Shown: one piece after another, positions 47,550 to 57,537 of the stretch
How the letters are laid out: every line of letters begins with the position of its first letter
Position numbering within the stretch: position 1 is the stretch's first letter
DNA from: Delphinus delphis
Lineage: Eukaryota; Chordata; Mammalia; Artiodactyla; Delphinidae
Reading direction: 5' to 3'
Length of the DNA stretch: 64,000 nt
Assembly: GCF_949987515.2 (NCBI RefSeq)
Contig: NC_082703.1
Location: 10,626,680-10,690,679 of the forward strand
Made by a program: the position numbers and the translations under genes
Notes under the pieces: generated by a model
The model's database searches: none
What the model was told of the DNA's origin: nothing
The model's input: only the letters and a program-made list of their open reading frames with translations

Positions 47550-47851
47550 AGATATGCTCTTTTTAATCACCGGATTTGCACTAGTCAATAGTATCTCTTC
47601 TACTTTTGACAAAATTGTCAGACTTCCAAAAAAATATGACGCTCCTTATCATGGCGTTGGGGAACAGACCGATGAAAGTACATGGGATTACGCAAATATG
47701 GGTTCACCCTTTGGAAAACGCTTGAATTATGTCAATCCATTAACAAGTCAACTGGTTTAATGACTTGGCTGATGTTGCGTTGGCTGTTTTACAAAGTAGA
47801 AAAATAGAAGATGAAGATGTGTTTCATCTACTCAAAATACCGTGCAAGTAA
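47550..47851 (+). pseudogene. Unidentified reading frame broken by one frameshift
   Basis: An ATG at 47554 opens a 68-codon frame whose start is hydrophobic (LFLITGFALV) and which continues with a protein-like stretch (KKYDAPYHGVGEQTDESTWD). It stops at 47758-47760. Skipping one base at about 47755 reveals a second frame (FNDLADVALAVLQSRKIEDE...) that stays open to a TAA at 47849-47851. Both halves have non-repeat, protein-like composition. This suggests one decayed coding segment, or possibly a retrocopy piece. No family is recognised, and no clear splice sites or poly(A) tail were seen. Confidence 0.3.
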
Positions 47852-48368
47852 AATTATTCATATGTGGAAAACATAAGGAAATTGTATTGTGTATCTAATT
47901 TAATCTCCAGGCAGTATGAAAGCATTTTGCCATTGATATGACTCCAAGACAGGCACACACGGAGAGTCCACAATGTCAAAAATTACTAGGCTATTTTCTA
48001 GAGCCATACGTTTTTTTTCTTACTTTAAATTTAAGAAACTTCACAATGACGTGCGTTCTGGAAAAGCATGACTTCCTAGCAAAGGCAGGACCAGGTTTAT
48101 GTAAGTGACAAAGAATCATATATACTCCTGTCTAGTAAAGTTTGGTAAATGATATGTAGATTGCTAGTAGCTATTGCGGGAAAAAAATGTGCATCAGCCC
48201 ACGACACAATCTAGAATCCTTCAAGGAATTTGTGTTCATGCAGAGAAATCCTGGTACAAAATGGGAAACTTTGTAAAATCTGTCCTTGCGTTCTTTCTCC
48301 AGACATCAAACCATTGCTGTTTTGCTGTATTAGCTGCCACTTTTCCCAATTTCCCTCCTATTCAAGCT
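47852..48368. other. Unique sequence
   Basis: No repeat or supported exon seen. Confidence 0.4.
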
Positions 48369-48384
48369 CCCAAGTCGATTTCTT

Positions 48385-48590
48385 TTTTTTTTTTTTTTTG
48401 CGGTATGCGGGCCTCTCACTGTTGTGGCCTCTCCCATTGCGGAACACAGGCTCCGGACGCGCGGGCTCAGCGGCCATGGCTCACGGGCCCAACTGCTCCG
48501 CGACATGTGGGATCTTCCCGGACCGGGGCACGAACCCGTGTCCCCTGCATCGGCAGGCGGACTCGCAACCACTGCGCCACCAGGGAAGCC
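48385..48590 (-). mobile_element. Young cetacean CHR-type SINE, antisense, exact 16-bp duplication
   Basis: Reverse-complement head 'gggcttccctggtggcgcag' at the right, GC-rich body, and a T tract (poly(A)) at the left. The 16-bp word 'cccaagtcgatttctt' is exact on both sides (48369-48384 and 48591-48606), marking a complete, recent insertion. All 70-160 codon frames over this region are SINE-derived. Confidence 0.96.
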
Positions 48591-48606
48591 CCCAAGTCGA
48601 TTTCTT

Positions 48607-49114
48607 AACCAGGTCCACCTGGTGGCATCTTTGCACATGTAACAATCCACTTATTCCTCTCTCCCACTATTCCTTCACTTACCTTATCGTTTACCAAACT
48701 ACCATCGTAGTTTGTCACTAGAGGAAGTACATCATCAACTTAACCACTTAGTGTGATGGGAGTAGATACGTGAATGGCCTGGGAAATGTTGAGCCATGGG
48801 TTTACGAAAAGGTGAATGAGAAAACCTTGACCATTTAGTATAAAGACAGACGTATGCTTTCCTGCTTTCTGAGATGCATTTAACATATTCAACAACCCTC
48901 CACCAAGTATTATTATACTTAACTGAATATAAAAGCTCACTTTATTTCAACTTTGGAATCCACCTTCAATAGACTAGTTCAAGTTTAGCTTGGCAACCCT
49001 CTGAAAAGACAGTAGGTTCAATAGAGCCTGTTTTCAACGGCATGTCCTCAATAAATCTATTTCTAATCTTTGTGTTTTCTTAATCGATGTATATATACTC
49101 TTTTGGGTACACAG
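48607..49114. other. Unique sequence
   Basis: A minus-strand donor-like 'cttac|c' near 48680 has no open exon behind it. Nothing else was seen. Confidence 0.4.
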
Positions 49115-49199
49115 GGAAACAAGCCTTTTGGCCCAATCACAAGCTTTGCGATACACTGTTGAGGAGGATTTTGAAGTTTTGCTAAGAATTTTTAAAAAG
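49115..49199 (+). CDS. Candidate internal coding exon (protein unknown)
   Basis: The 85-bp segment follows 'cttttgggtacacag' and ends AAG before 'gtaaaa', giving plausible acceptor and donor sites. After one leading base it is open for 28 codons (ETSLLAQSQALRYTVEEDFE...VLLRIFKK), amphipathic and acidic in the middle, and it ends exactly on a codon boundary. The next candidate exon begins in the matching phase 121 bp downstream. No domain or family is recognised. The short intron and the ordinary AT-rich context mean chance cannot be excluded. Upstream exons of the putative gene were not found. Confidence 0.33.
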
Positions 49200-49320
49200 G
49201 TAAAACAATTGCATTTTGGAATCTCTCAGGGGCAACTTGGGTTTTACTCTGAAAGCTTTCCTTCCAGGGACTTGCACTATTCTGCAGGCCTGAGTGAGAT
49301 ATTTCCCCTTTTCCCTGCAG

Positions 49321-49440
49321 TTGAAAGAAGCAACAATAGGACTGCTTTGTGAGACAGAAAATGATGAAGCCTTTCCAAACGAGGAGGGCATGGGAAGTGC
49401 CAAAGAGCCAGAGGGCCAACGCGGCAGAAAGTGGATCTGA
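49321..49440 (+). CDS. Candidate terminal coding exon (protein unknown)
   Basis: A very strong acceptor ('atttccccttttccctgcag', ending 49320) is followed by 39 open codons and a TGA (49438-49440). The peptide (LKEATIGLLCETENDEAFPN...GRKWI) is acidic, then basic at the C-terminus. Phase 0 agrees with the exon ending at 49199, so splicing would join the two in frame. No polyadenylation signal was identified nearby. It may be the 3' coding end of an unrecognised gene, an alternative terminal exon, or coincidence. Confidence 0.33.
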   Translation: MKEATIGLLCETENDEAFPNEEGMGSAKEPEGQRGRKWI

Positions 49441-49774
49441 CTTCCTTTAGCTCATAATGAATGCAATTCTTTTGAGTTGAGGCTCAGGTAACCCAACACA
49501 AGGAAGACAGTCTTTGAATTGGTGCAAAGTGGGGGGGGGGGAGGGTGTCAGAGTATAGTGGGGAGAAGCAGACGCTTTCCTCTCTTGTGTAGCTCGGTCT
49601 CTCCTGTTACACCAGCTGAGTAACAATTGTGTGTTCCACAGTGAGAGTGGGATGGAAATGGTGAAGAATTCACCTTCTGTACGCTTTGGGAATGGCAAAA
49701 GAAATTCATCCTTACTTGAGTGAAACATTAATGGGATCAGACCTTTCTGACATCCGTTGTGGAGAGGAAAAGTC
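49441..49774. other. Unique sequence with a G tract
   Basis: A run of about ten G occurs near 49531-49540. No exon or repeat seen. Confidence 0.4.
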
Positions 49775-49990
49775 ACTACCATTTATTGAGCACTGACCTT
49801 ATAATACCATGCACTGAACTAGGAGCTTTAAATATGCTTTATTTTGAATTCATACAACAATTCTGTGATACAGTCAAGGTTTTCACAGCTTAAGTTTTAG
49901 GAGAAAATTAAGTATCAGAGTTGAAGGTCATACAGTCATAAAATATAGTCCATAACTCAAGGTCGTGATGCCTTTTCCATTAGTCTAGGC
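49775..49990 (-). repeat. MIR SINE, antisense
   Basis: 'catttattgagcactgacct', 'gcactgaactaggagcttta', 'aattcatacaacaattctgt', 'gttgaaggtcatacagtcat' and 'ccattagtctaggc' follow the reversed MIR. Confidence 0.75.
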
Positions 49991-51534
49991 TTTGAGGCCA
50001 ACTGTCAGCATTCGATTTCTAATTTCTGGTTGAAAAACCAGTTGGCTGTTTGAACGTTCTCTCTCGAGACTCCAAAGGAAAAGCTGCTTTCTGAAATCCT
50101 TGAGCACCCTTGAAATCAAAGGAATTGTCTCGATATTGATATCAAAAAGTGAGAGGAAGGTTTGCAAATTCCCAGGTGGATAAGCTAAATTGATTCATAG
50201 CGCCAAGTATGTGCTTCTCGTAGCCTGGATGTTTGCTACCACGGAGGTGGTTACAAACAGCAAGCAGGCACCATCACTGCCAATTCATCTGCATCTGCTT
50301 TTGTCATAGAAACCTAGCCTAAAGCGTGTACCAGCCGTAACTATCAGGGAAAGGGCCTAATTTTAAATCTAAAGCTATGTGCTTAATCTCTGAGTCTGCG
50401 AGCACTAAGACCTTTTCTCTCTATTTACTCAAGGCCAATATTTTAAACTGAAAAACAAGACCATTAACTCATCAAAGAGTAAGTATACTGAAAAAACCTT
50501 GCCTGGATTTAACTGTGATTAATGAATGAGCAGGCTTTTCAGAATGTGAGAAGAAAGGGTCTTTTCTTATGAATACACAATTCTAAGTCAAATTCACCTT
50601 ATGAATTTTTTTGGTGTTTGAAAAACCTTCCATTTAAAACTGGCATAGCCGTGTTCAGGCATGTCTGAATGCATGTAATATCTTTATATTATTTCACTAA
50701 GAGAAATACCCAGCCCTTTATTTTAATTAATAACATCAAATAAAGCAAAGATGGCATACATCCTGGTGAACTTCTACTTTTTATTATCCTCTGTCTAAAT
50801 AGTCATTGAATCACAGTCTTAATGAGGTTGTAACATCACAGTTCCTCACCATGGAAACAACTATGATGACACATGTTATCCTGTGGCACTCTTAGTCATC
50901 ATTCAATTCTCTCTGCTAAGCTCAGCTGAATCAAATTCACCTCCACCGTCTCAAGTTAAGAGATGCTCTCTCTAGTAAAGATCATGGCAACCAAAAATAA
51001 GGACGGTTTTTAAAGTAATCAGACACTAGTAAAAATAAAAACATAGAAACAACCATTTATAGTCCTACCTTTTCACGTTTCAGTGGTTAAATCTAAGTAT
51101 TGTCCAAATGTACATTTCATTTTCATGTATTTATAAACACGGCACAGTAAAATAGCCTTTCAATTTTAATATGATAAGTAGTTTTCAACAGTGCTTAGTT
51201 ATCATGACTTTTTATTAAGTTCTGATGTATTTTGAAAGCAACCTTTTATGTCCTAAGAAATAGCATGGTTTGCTAAATAGGGTTTGAGAAGGAAAAGTCA
51301 AGATTGGGAGAACGTTCTGACTGTGTTTTGGGGAGGGACGTACAAGTTATTTCATTTTATTTCTTCGCGTGCCACAGTCGAAAGCAAAGTTAAGGCCTTA
51401 TTTCTCTTTTCATCATGAGGCAGGGAAGATTTAGAAAACAAAACTATCATGAGCTTCCTGGATGGAAATTACCAAATAAAAATTTAGATGTAATCAAGCA
51501 AACGTAAGTGCCTGAAGAAAATAAACCACAGATT
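49991..51534. other. Unique AT-rich sequence, no gene recognised
   Basis: This 1.5-kb stretch shows no recognised repeat or splice-bounded frame. Confidence 0.4.
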
Positions 51535-51598
51535 GAGTTTTGTATCCTTATGACTCAACACAGAGTAGGTGCTCAACAAATGTTATCGGAAGTGACTT
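51535..51598 (+). repeat. MIR or L2 3' terminal fragment
   Basis: 'cacagagtaggtgctcaaca' followed by 'aatgttatcgg' is the shared 3' terminal motif of these families. Confidence 0.6.
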
Positions 51599-51805
51599 TA
51601 TAGCGAAAGATTGGAGCAAGAAAAACAATTAGCCGATTTATAATTTAGGATTCTGTTTTCATCGTTACTGTGAAGGTTAAATTTGCATGACATAAGGAGA
51701 GAGATCTCTCTGAATACATATAAACGATTTTACATTATCTTGGACAAGCTTTTCCATAGGTATCTGGTTGCCAACTAAGTGTAAAAAATTATTTTTATCC
51801 GAATT

Positions 51806-53336
51806 AAAAACTTTTGCTCTGGAAAAGACTTGGTAAAGAGAATAAGCTACGTACTGGGAGAAAATATGTGTAAACCACATCCGATGGAGGACTGCTCTCA
51901 AGAATATATAAAGAACTCTCAAAACTCAACTGTCAAAAACAATCCAATTAAAAAACGGGCAAAGGCAGGGAGAAACATTTCACAAAAGAGAACATACAGA
52001 TGGCAAATAAGCACATGAAAAGAGGCTCAACATCAGTAGCCATTAGGGAAATGCAAATTAACCCCCAAATGAGATATCTCTATACACCTACCATAATGGC
52101 TAAAATAAAAAGGCGACACCACTAACTTCTGGGGCGGGGGGATGCAGAAACACTGAATCACTGTCACATTGCTGTTGGGGATATAAATTGGTACAGCCAT
52201 GTTGGAAATTTTGGGGCAGTTTCTTTAAAAAAAAAAACACTAAACTAAACATGCAATTACCATATGACCCAGCAATCACACTCCTGGGCTTCTTCCCAGA
52301 CAACTGAAAATTTATGTTCGCGCAAAAACCGTAGTACATGAATATTGATAGCAACTTTATCTGTAATAGCCCCGAGTTGGAAATCACCCAGGTGTCCTTC
52401 AATGGGTGAATGGTTAAACAGCCATCCTGTGAAATACTATTTGGCAATAAAAAGGAATGAACCGTCATACAAAGTAAAGTAAGTCAGAAAGAGAAAAACA
52501 AATATCATATATTAACGCATATATGTGGAGTCTAGAAAAATGGTACAGATGATCTTATTTGCAAAGAAGAAATAGAGACACAGACATAGAGAACAAACCT
52601 ATGGGTACCAAGGGGGAAGGGGGCGTGGTGGTGGGATGAACTGGGAGATTGGAATTGACATATGTACACTATTGACATATTGTATAATTGTGTATAATTG
52701 ACATATTATACACTAGGTATAAAATAGATAACTAATGAGAACGTACTGTACAGCACAGGAAACTCTACTCAGTGCTCTGTGGTGACCTAAATGGGAAGGA
52801 AATCCAAAAAAGAGGGGATATATGTATATGTATAGCTGATTCACTTTGCTGTACAGCAGAAACTAACACAGCATTGTAAAGCAACTACACTCTAATAAAA
52901 ATTGATAAAAAAAGGAATGAACTAGTGATATTCACACCATCTGGATAAACCTCCAGAGAATTATGCTAAGGGAAGATCTCCAAAGAATTATGCTGAATGG
53001 AAAGAGCCAACTCCCCAAAGTTATAGACTGGATGATTCCATTTATATAACATTTTTGAAATGACGATATGAATGTTTGCCAGGGTTTAAGGTGGGAATGG
53101 GCAAGGGAAAAAAAGCAGATGTGGCTATAAAAGGGCAACAGGAGGCATTCTCGCAGTGACGAAAATGTTCTGTATCTTGACTGTAAGAGTGTTAATATCC
53201 TGCTTGTGATATTGTAAATAGTTCTGCAAGATGTTAACATTGGGGGAAACTGGGTAAAAGGTACACAGATCTCTCTGTGTTATTTCTTATAACTGCAGTG
53301 AATCTATAATTATCCCAAGATACAAAGTTTAATATA
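51806..53336 (+). mobile_element. Old LINE-1 (L1M type) 3' part, split by a younger L1
   Basis: The left part (51806-52462) matches the ORF2 C-terminus at nucleotide level ('acttttgctctggaaaagac', 'gatggcaaataagcacatga', 'gtgaatggttaaaca'), with many indels. The right part (52923-53336) continues with the ORF2 end and an older-type 3' UTR ('aactgcagtgaatctataat', 'tatcccaagatacaaagttt'). Continuity across the nested insertion is exact once the younger L1 and one duplicate copy are removed. There are no open domains. Confidence 0.88.
52463..52908 (+). mobile_element. Young 5'-truncated LINE-1 nested in the old L1, 14-bp target-site duplication
   Basis: It begins in the last ORF2 codons ('aagtaaagtaagtcagaaag'), runs through the 3' UTR ('gctgattcactttgctgtac') and ends 'aataaaaattgataaa'. 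The 14-bp word 'aaaaaggaatgaac' lies on both sides (52449-52462 and 52909-52922) and belongs to the host L1. It contains a small local repeat around 'attgacatattgtataattg' (52670-52715). Confidence 0.95.
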
Positions 53337-53521
53337 AAATGTAATTTTTAAGGAAGGTGCTATTTTAAAACTTACTAACTTAGAGTTTCTGCAAGCAACA
53401 AAATATCTAAAAGAGTTAACTATCAAAAGTGCCTATCACGTTTCCAGAGTGGGATTTGCATGCTGAGAAAATGTAGCTCATGAAGTGTAATAAAAATATC
53501 TAAAGAAAATGAATTTCAATC

Positions 53522-53646
53522 CTTTTTTTTTTTTTCTGGTTGCTCCACGCAGATTGTGGGATCTCAGTTCCCTGACCAGAGATTGAACCCGGGCCATGGC
53601 AGTGAAAGCCCAGAATCCTAACCACTAGGACACCAGGGAACTCCCC
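53522..53646 (-). mobile_element. Older CHR-family SINE, antisense, with duplication
   Basis: Reverse complement 'gggagttccctggtgtccta', 'gtggttaggattctgggctt' and 'gggttcaatctctggtcagg', and a T tract at the left. It has flanking 'aagaaaatgaatttcaatc' (53503-53521) and a copy with one base missing (53647-53664). At 125 bp it lacks the long GC-rich body. Confidence 0.9.
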
Positions 53647-53664
53647 AAGAAAATGATTTCAATC

Positions 53665-53967
53665 AAATGTTTCCTTTCGAAAACAGTATTCAAAGCCATA
53701 ACAATAGTATAAGAAATGATGATGTTACAATAGAGAATATGAGTAGTTAAAATTCTGAAATTTAGTTTTAAGGATAATCTTCACTGATAAGAGCCCCCAA
53801 ATTACAGGTTCTTGTTCACAGGGCAGTAGTAAGGTGTTTTACAAGCTAATCCTCTTCCATCCTCTTTCCCTAACACTTGGCTTTGTGAAACGCAACCAGA
53901 TGAGATGAAGAGAAACTTCTGGTGCAAATAAAGAAGTCCCTGTGGGATTCTCAAAAATATATTTAAC
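53665..53967. other. Unique sequence
   Basis: No supported feature. Confidence 0.4.
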
Positions 53968-54157
53968 GGGCTTCCCTGGTGGTGCAGTGGTTGAGAGTCC
54001 GCCTGCCGATGCAGGGGACACGGGTTCGTGCCCCGGTCTGGGAAGATCCCACATGCCGCGGAGCGGCTGGGCCCGTGAGCCATGGCCGCTGAGCCTGTGC
54101 GTCCGGAGCTTGTGCTCCGCAACCGGAGAGGCCACAACAGTGAGAGGCCCATGTACC

Positions 54158-54192
<35 letters not shown>
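53968..54192 (+). mobile_element. Young cetacean CHR-type SINE with long poly(A)
   Basis: A complete head, promoter-like segment and GC-rich body are followed by about 34 consecutive A. The tail runs straight into a (TA)n tract. The flanks 'atatatttaac' and 'atatatattcaac' resemble a diverged duplication. Overlapping frames of 91-150 codons are SINE read-through. Confidence 0.94.

Positions 54193-54230
<38 letters not shown>
54193..54230. repeat. (TA)n microsatellite at the SINE tail
   Basis: Nineteen TA units directly follow the SINE poly(A) tail, so the two simple repeats form one A-to-TA compound tract. Confidence 0.97.
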
Positions 54231-54234
<4 letters not shown>

Positions 54235-54818
54235 CCACCCAGTGAAAGTTTCTTCAGAGTTTATTCTATAGCTAGGCTCTGTGTTGGGCATGGGGGAGAC
54301 AAGATAAACTTGGCTCAGTCCTTCCTGTTAAGAAATCCACACGTAAAGGAAGGAGAAATACTTCCCTAGTAACAGACTCTTCAATACAATGCAATAAGGG
54401 CACTGACAAAAAAAATCACTAAGGGGAGCACACAGGAGTGACACTGAGTTCAGATCAGGAGCGGGGGCAGGCTGGGGAAACGGAGGACTTTCCCAGATGA
54501 GTTAGGTCATGAGCAATGCATCAGTGTTAGCCGGGTTAAACAAACACATACCCATGAGGAGTTCTAGAAAGAACCTGGAGCCTCGATTTGGATAAATTCC
54601 AAGTCTGAGTGAGCTTAAAAGGTAGAAGGTCCCTGATATGACTAAAAAATGAAGCTCAAATTTCTCCCATCTATTCCTGTACCCTATTATGCTTATTGGA
54701 GCATAGCCATGAATATAGTTCCAAACATTTCTGCTACCTGCCTGGCTAGGACACACTGTGACAGAGTTGTAATGAGGGTGTTGGTCCTGAGGATGCCATA
54801 ACACAACAGAATTTCTTT

Positions 54819-54820
<2 letters not shown>
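54231..54820. other. Unique sequence
   Basis: No recognised repeat or exon. A minus-strand 100-codon frame (54502-54804) has no support. Confidence 0.4.

Positions 54821-54866
<46 letters not shown>
54821..54866. repeat. (TG)n microsatellite
   Basis: There are 23 uninterrupted GT units. Confidence 0.97.
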
Positions 54867-54868
<2 letters not shown>

Positions 54869-56227
54869 AATATTTGGTCATCTGAGGTCCAATGTTGGTA
54901 CACCGTGACGTTGACCCCCTTACGCATTTTTTTTTCTGCAGTACTAAGCACTATTAAGTCACTGGACTCTCCAATCAAAGAAATATACTATCCTTATATA
55001 ATGATTTATGATGATTCACACAGATCCAATACTTCATCCTGACTCGATGATAGCCTAATCATTGGTGGGTTTACATCCAAACAGACCTTGGCATAACTCT
55101 GTCCAAGAAAGAATATTATCTCAGCGATCAGACTCATGCTTCCTTGAGCAATGTAAGACGAAGATGGAAAAGATAAACTCTGAATCTAGAGGTTCCTTTA
55201 TAAATCATTGGAGAAAACAAAAGGTACTTGAAAACTATCAAGCCAACTTCAGCTTCTAATCCTTTTACAAAGCAAATTATCTGTTGAAAACTTCAGAAAT
55301 GAAGATTGAGAAATAAAATGAAAATAGACACACTTAGTGATAATATCAGGCTAGGACTTATTCCAGCACTCAAAGGATGGAAACTGATAGATAAATAAAC
55401 ATTACAAAAGGAATCTTCATTTTGGCAACAAAATAAACCATTTTGTCAATAAAAAATATTTTGCTGTAGAAGTAATGCTATGTGTCTATGAAAATAAATA
55501 ACAGCTGGATTTTCCTGTTAGGATATGCTGAAACATCCCAAAGTGTACCCAGAATCATTAAAAATGAATTATTTGTGAGCTACCTTGACTACTAATTTCT
55601 TAGAACTTTGAAGTTCCTTGATTTTATTTTATGTTTTTCAATTAAAAAAATATTGCCTGACTGGGTTTGTGCTGTGGAAAGAGAACTTTTCATCTGAATG
55701 GCAAATGTACGACGCTGAGGTTTGTAGACTGTTAATCAGACACATGGACCGAACTACATTCTAACAGCATGACTATACATATAATAGTTCACGCTGCAAC
55801 AGCACAAGGGACCTAAACGAAGTAGGTGGATTATACAAAATGATGCTTCTACGACTCTGCCAGGTGACAGAGGATTGTTTTGGTGAGTCATCTGGGGCTA
55901 CCCCCAATAGCAATCCTACACAAAGCCATCCACTCATTGACTTGAGCTAATACCATATTTGTCAACTTTATTTTCCTTCAGTTTGGCTAAATAAAGGTGA
56001 TTTTAAATCCAAGTCTCCCTGGTTATTGGGAAGAAATCTCTTCAGAATACCTTTGTGATGCACGGCTATCTTTGTTCACCCAACCAACAGGAAATCAATG
56101 AGACTCTGGGTTGCCATGATGACAGCTCCCAGAACTGGGCCATAAGTGAAACCAGAAAGGGTCTGACTCAAGAGGCTGTTACTGACAGACCTGTCTCCCA
56201 CCTTGCCTACATGCTGTCTTTCTTCAA
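54867..56227. other. Unique AT-rich sequence, no gene recognised
   Basis: Small plus-strand frames at 55062-55259 and 56055-56240 have no splice or domain support. Confidence 0.4.
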
Positions 56228-56238
56228 CCATCCCAATT

Positions 56239-56305
56239 AAAAAAAATTTTTTTTATTGAAGTATAGTTGATTTACAATGTTGTGCCTTAGAATGGATAAC
56301 AACAT
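56239..56305 (-). mobile_element. Very short LINE-1 3' end insertion, antisense
   Basis: Only the last L1 bases ('attgaagtatagttgattta' + 'caatgttgtg') plus a poly(A) seen as A/T tracts are present. They are bounded by the 11-bp word 'ccatcccaatt' at 56228-56238 and 56306-56316. About 67 bp were inserted. Confidence 0.82.
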
Positions 56306-56316
56306 CCATCCCAATT

Positions 56317-56647
56317 TTTAACTTATCAGACAAAACGTAGGCTTAGCGTCTCCAGAAGGCCACTGTTAAAATGTACCTGGGAAAAAATGATTCTTGGAAG
56401 TCTACCTTGCCTTATCCCTTTAACTTATGTTGTCACATTAGGTCACTGTCACTTTGGGAGGCAGAGAGTATCAGGAACTGAGGCTCTGCGCTAAGTTTCA
56501 ATGGTGAACAGGGAACAAACAGAATGAGGTAAAAACTCAAGGAGCCTGGGTACCAGGAAGGCTTGTTCCAGGACTGGATCCAGGAATATGTCCCGATCTG
56601 GGCTTCTGGAGGCTTTAAGAGTCCAGTATATTAGAGGACTCTCAATA
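56317..56647. other. Unique sequence
   Basis: No supported feature. Confidence 0.4.
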
Positions 56648-56902
56648 GTTTGATTCCCCTCTGTCACATGTTAATTGTATAACTTTGTGATCGTCACTTC
56701 TCTGAATTTCACATTTTTTTCATTTGTAAAATAGGTGCCATACTCCTCTTTATGTTTTTTAAATAGGAGATAGCACCGAGCTCTTAGCATCTCAGGGTAG
56801 TGTCTGACACATCATGGTCGCTCAAGACTAATTCTGTTGAATGAATAAAATGTGGAAAATACCTAGCACAGTGCCTGATTTATAGAAGGTTCTCAGTAAA
56901 AC
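56648..56902 (+). repeat. MIR fossils, sense (one, possibly two ends)
   Basis: 'gtataactttgtgatcgtca', 'tctctgaatttcacattttt', 'catttgtaaaataggtgcca' and 'gtgtctgacacatcatggtc' give one MIR. 'acctagcacagtgcctgatt' with 'ctcagtaaaaca' gives a second MIR or L2 3' end. Confidence 0.75.
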
Positions 56903-57524
56903 ATAGAAATCTAAGTTTTACTGATGAGAAACATTCTGAAAATGGAACCTAGCTACAATATGTGTAAAAGGCCACTCATCTCTCAGCCCGAGGAAGAAAA
57001 GGCATCTGTGCTATAGGAAATTTTTCTTACTCTTGACCAAGTTTACGACCTTCATGATCCTACTGCCATTAAGACTGAAAATTGGCCAGTCAGAAAGAGG
57101 GGTGAATTCTAACATTCATTGTGAGTTATATAGGTGAGAATTGCTCCTTCGCGTTGCCAGGAACCGGAACAATGCAGTTTACATGACAGAACATTTTCCA
57201 CTTCTCTGCTACACGCATTGAGCATTTTCTATTTTGGTCCACTATGAATCTCTAATTATTCTCCTTTGCAGAGTTGAGAAATCATAGGAGGAGATGACAT
57301 TGCTCAAAGAATGAACCCTTTCCTGAACAAGGACAATTGGAAAAAATACAAGCCCCAAAGGGAAAAATACCTTCCCATTTCCCAAGGCACACTAAGAAGG
57401 CTGAAATTAGCTCATTTTCTAATAGTTTCCACAGCTCTGCTACTGGACATATCTCATCTTTCCACCACGAGCCTGGTAAGAATTGCCTACATTGTTAATC
57501 TCTTTCCTACCCATTTGGTCCCTT
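56903..57524. other. Unique sequence
   Basis: A plus-strand frame starting 57311 contains an acceptor-like 'ctaatagtttccacag' (ends 57434) and a donor-like 'ctg-gtaaga' (57475). All three phases are open in the 40-bp interval, so coding use cannot be judged. Confidence 0.35.
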
Positions 57525-57537
57525 ATCAATCTTTCTT

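Noticed and set aside
48660..48720. Minus-strand GTAAGTG donor near 48680
   Set aside because: Stops close every phase shortly upstream and no acceptor is present.
57311..57475. Plus-strand ATG frame with internal acceptor and GTAAGA donor
   Set aside because: All three phases are open over the 40-bp core, so there is no coding evidence, and no partner exon was found.
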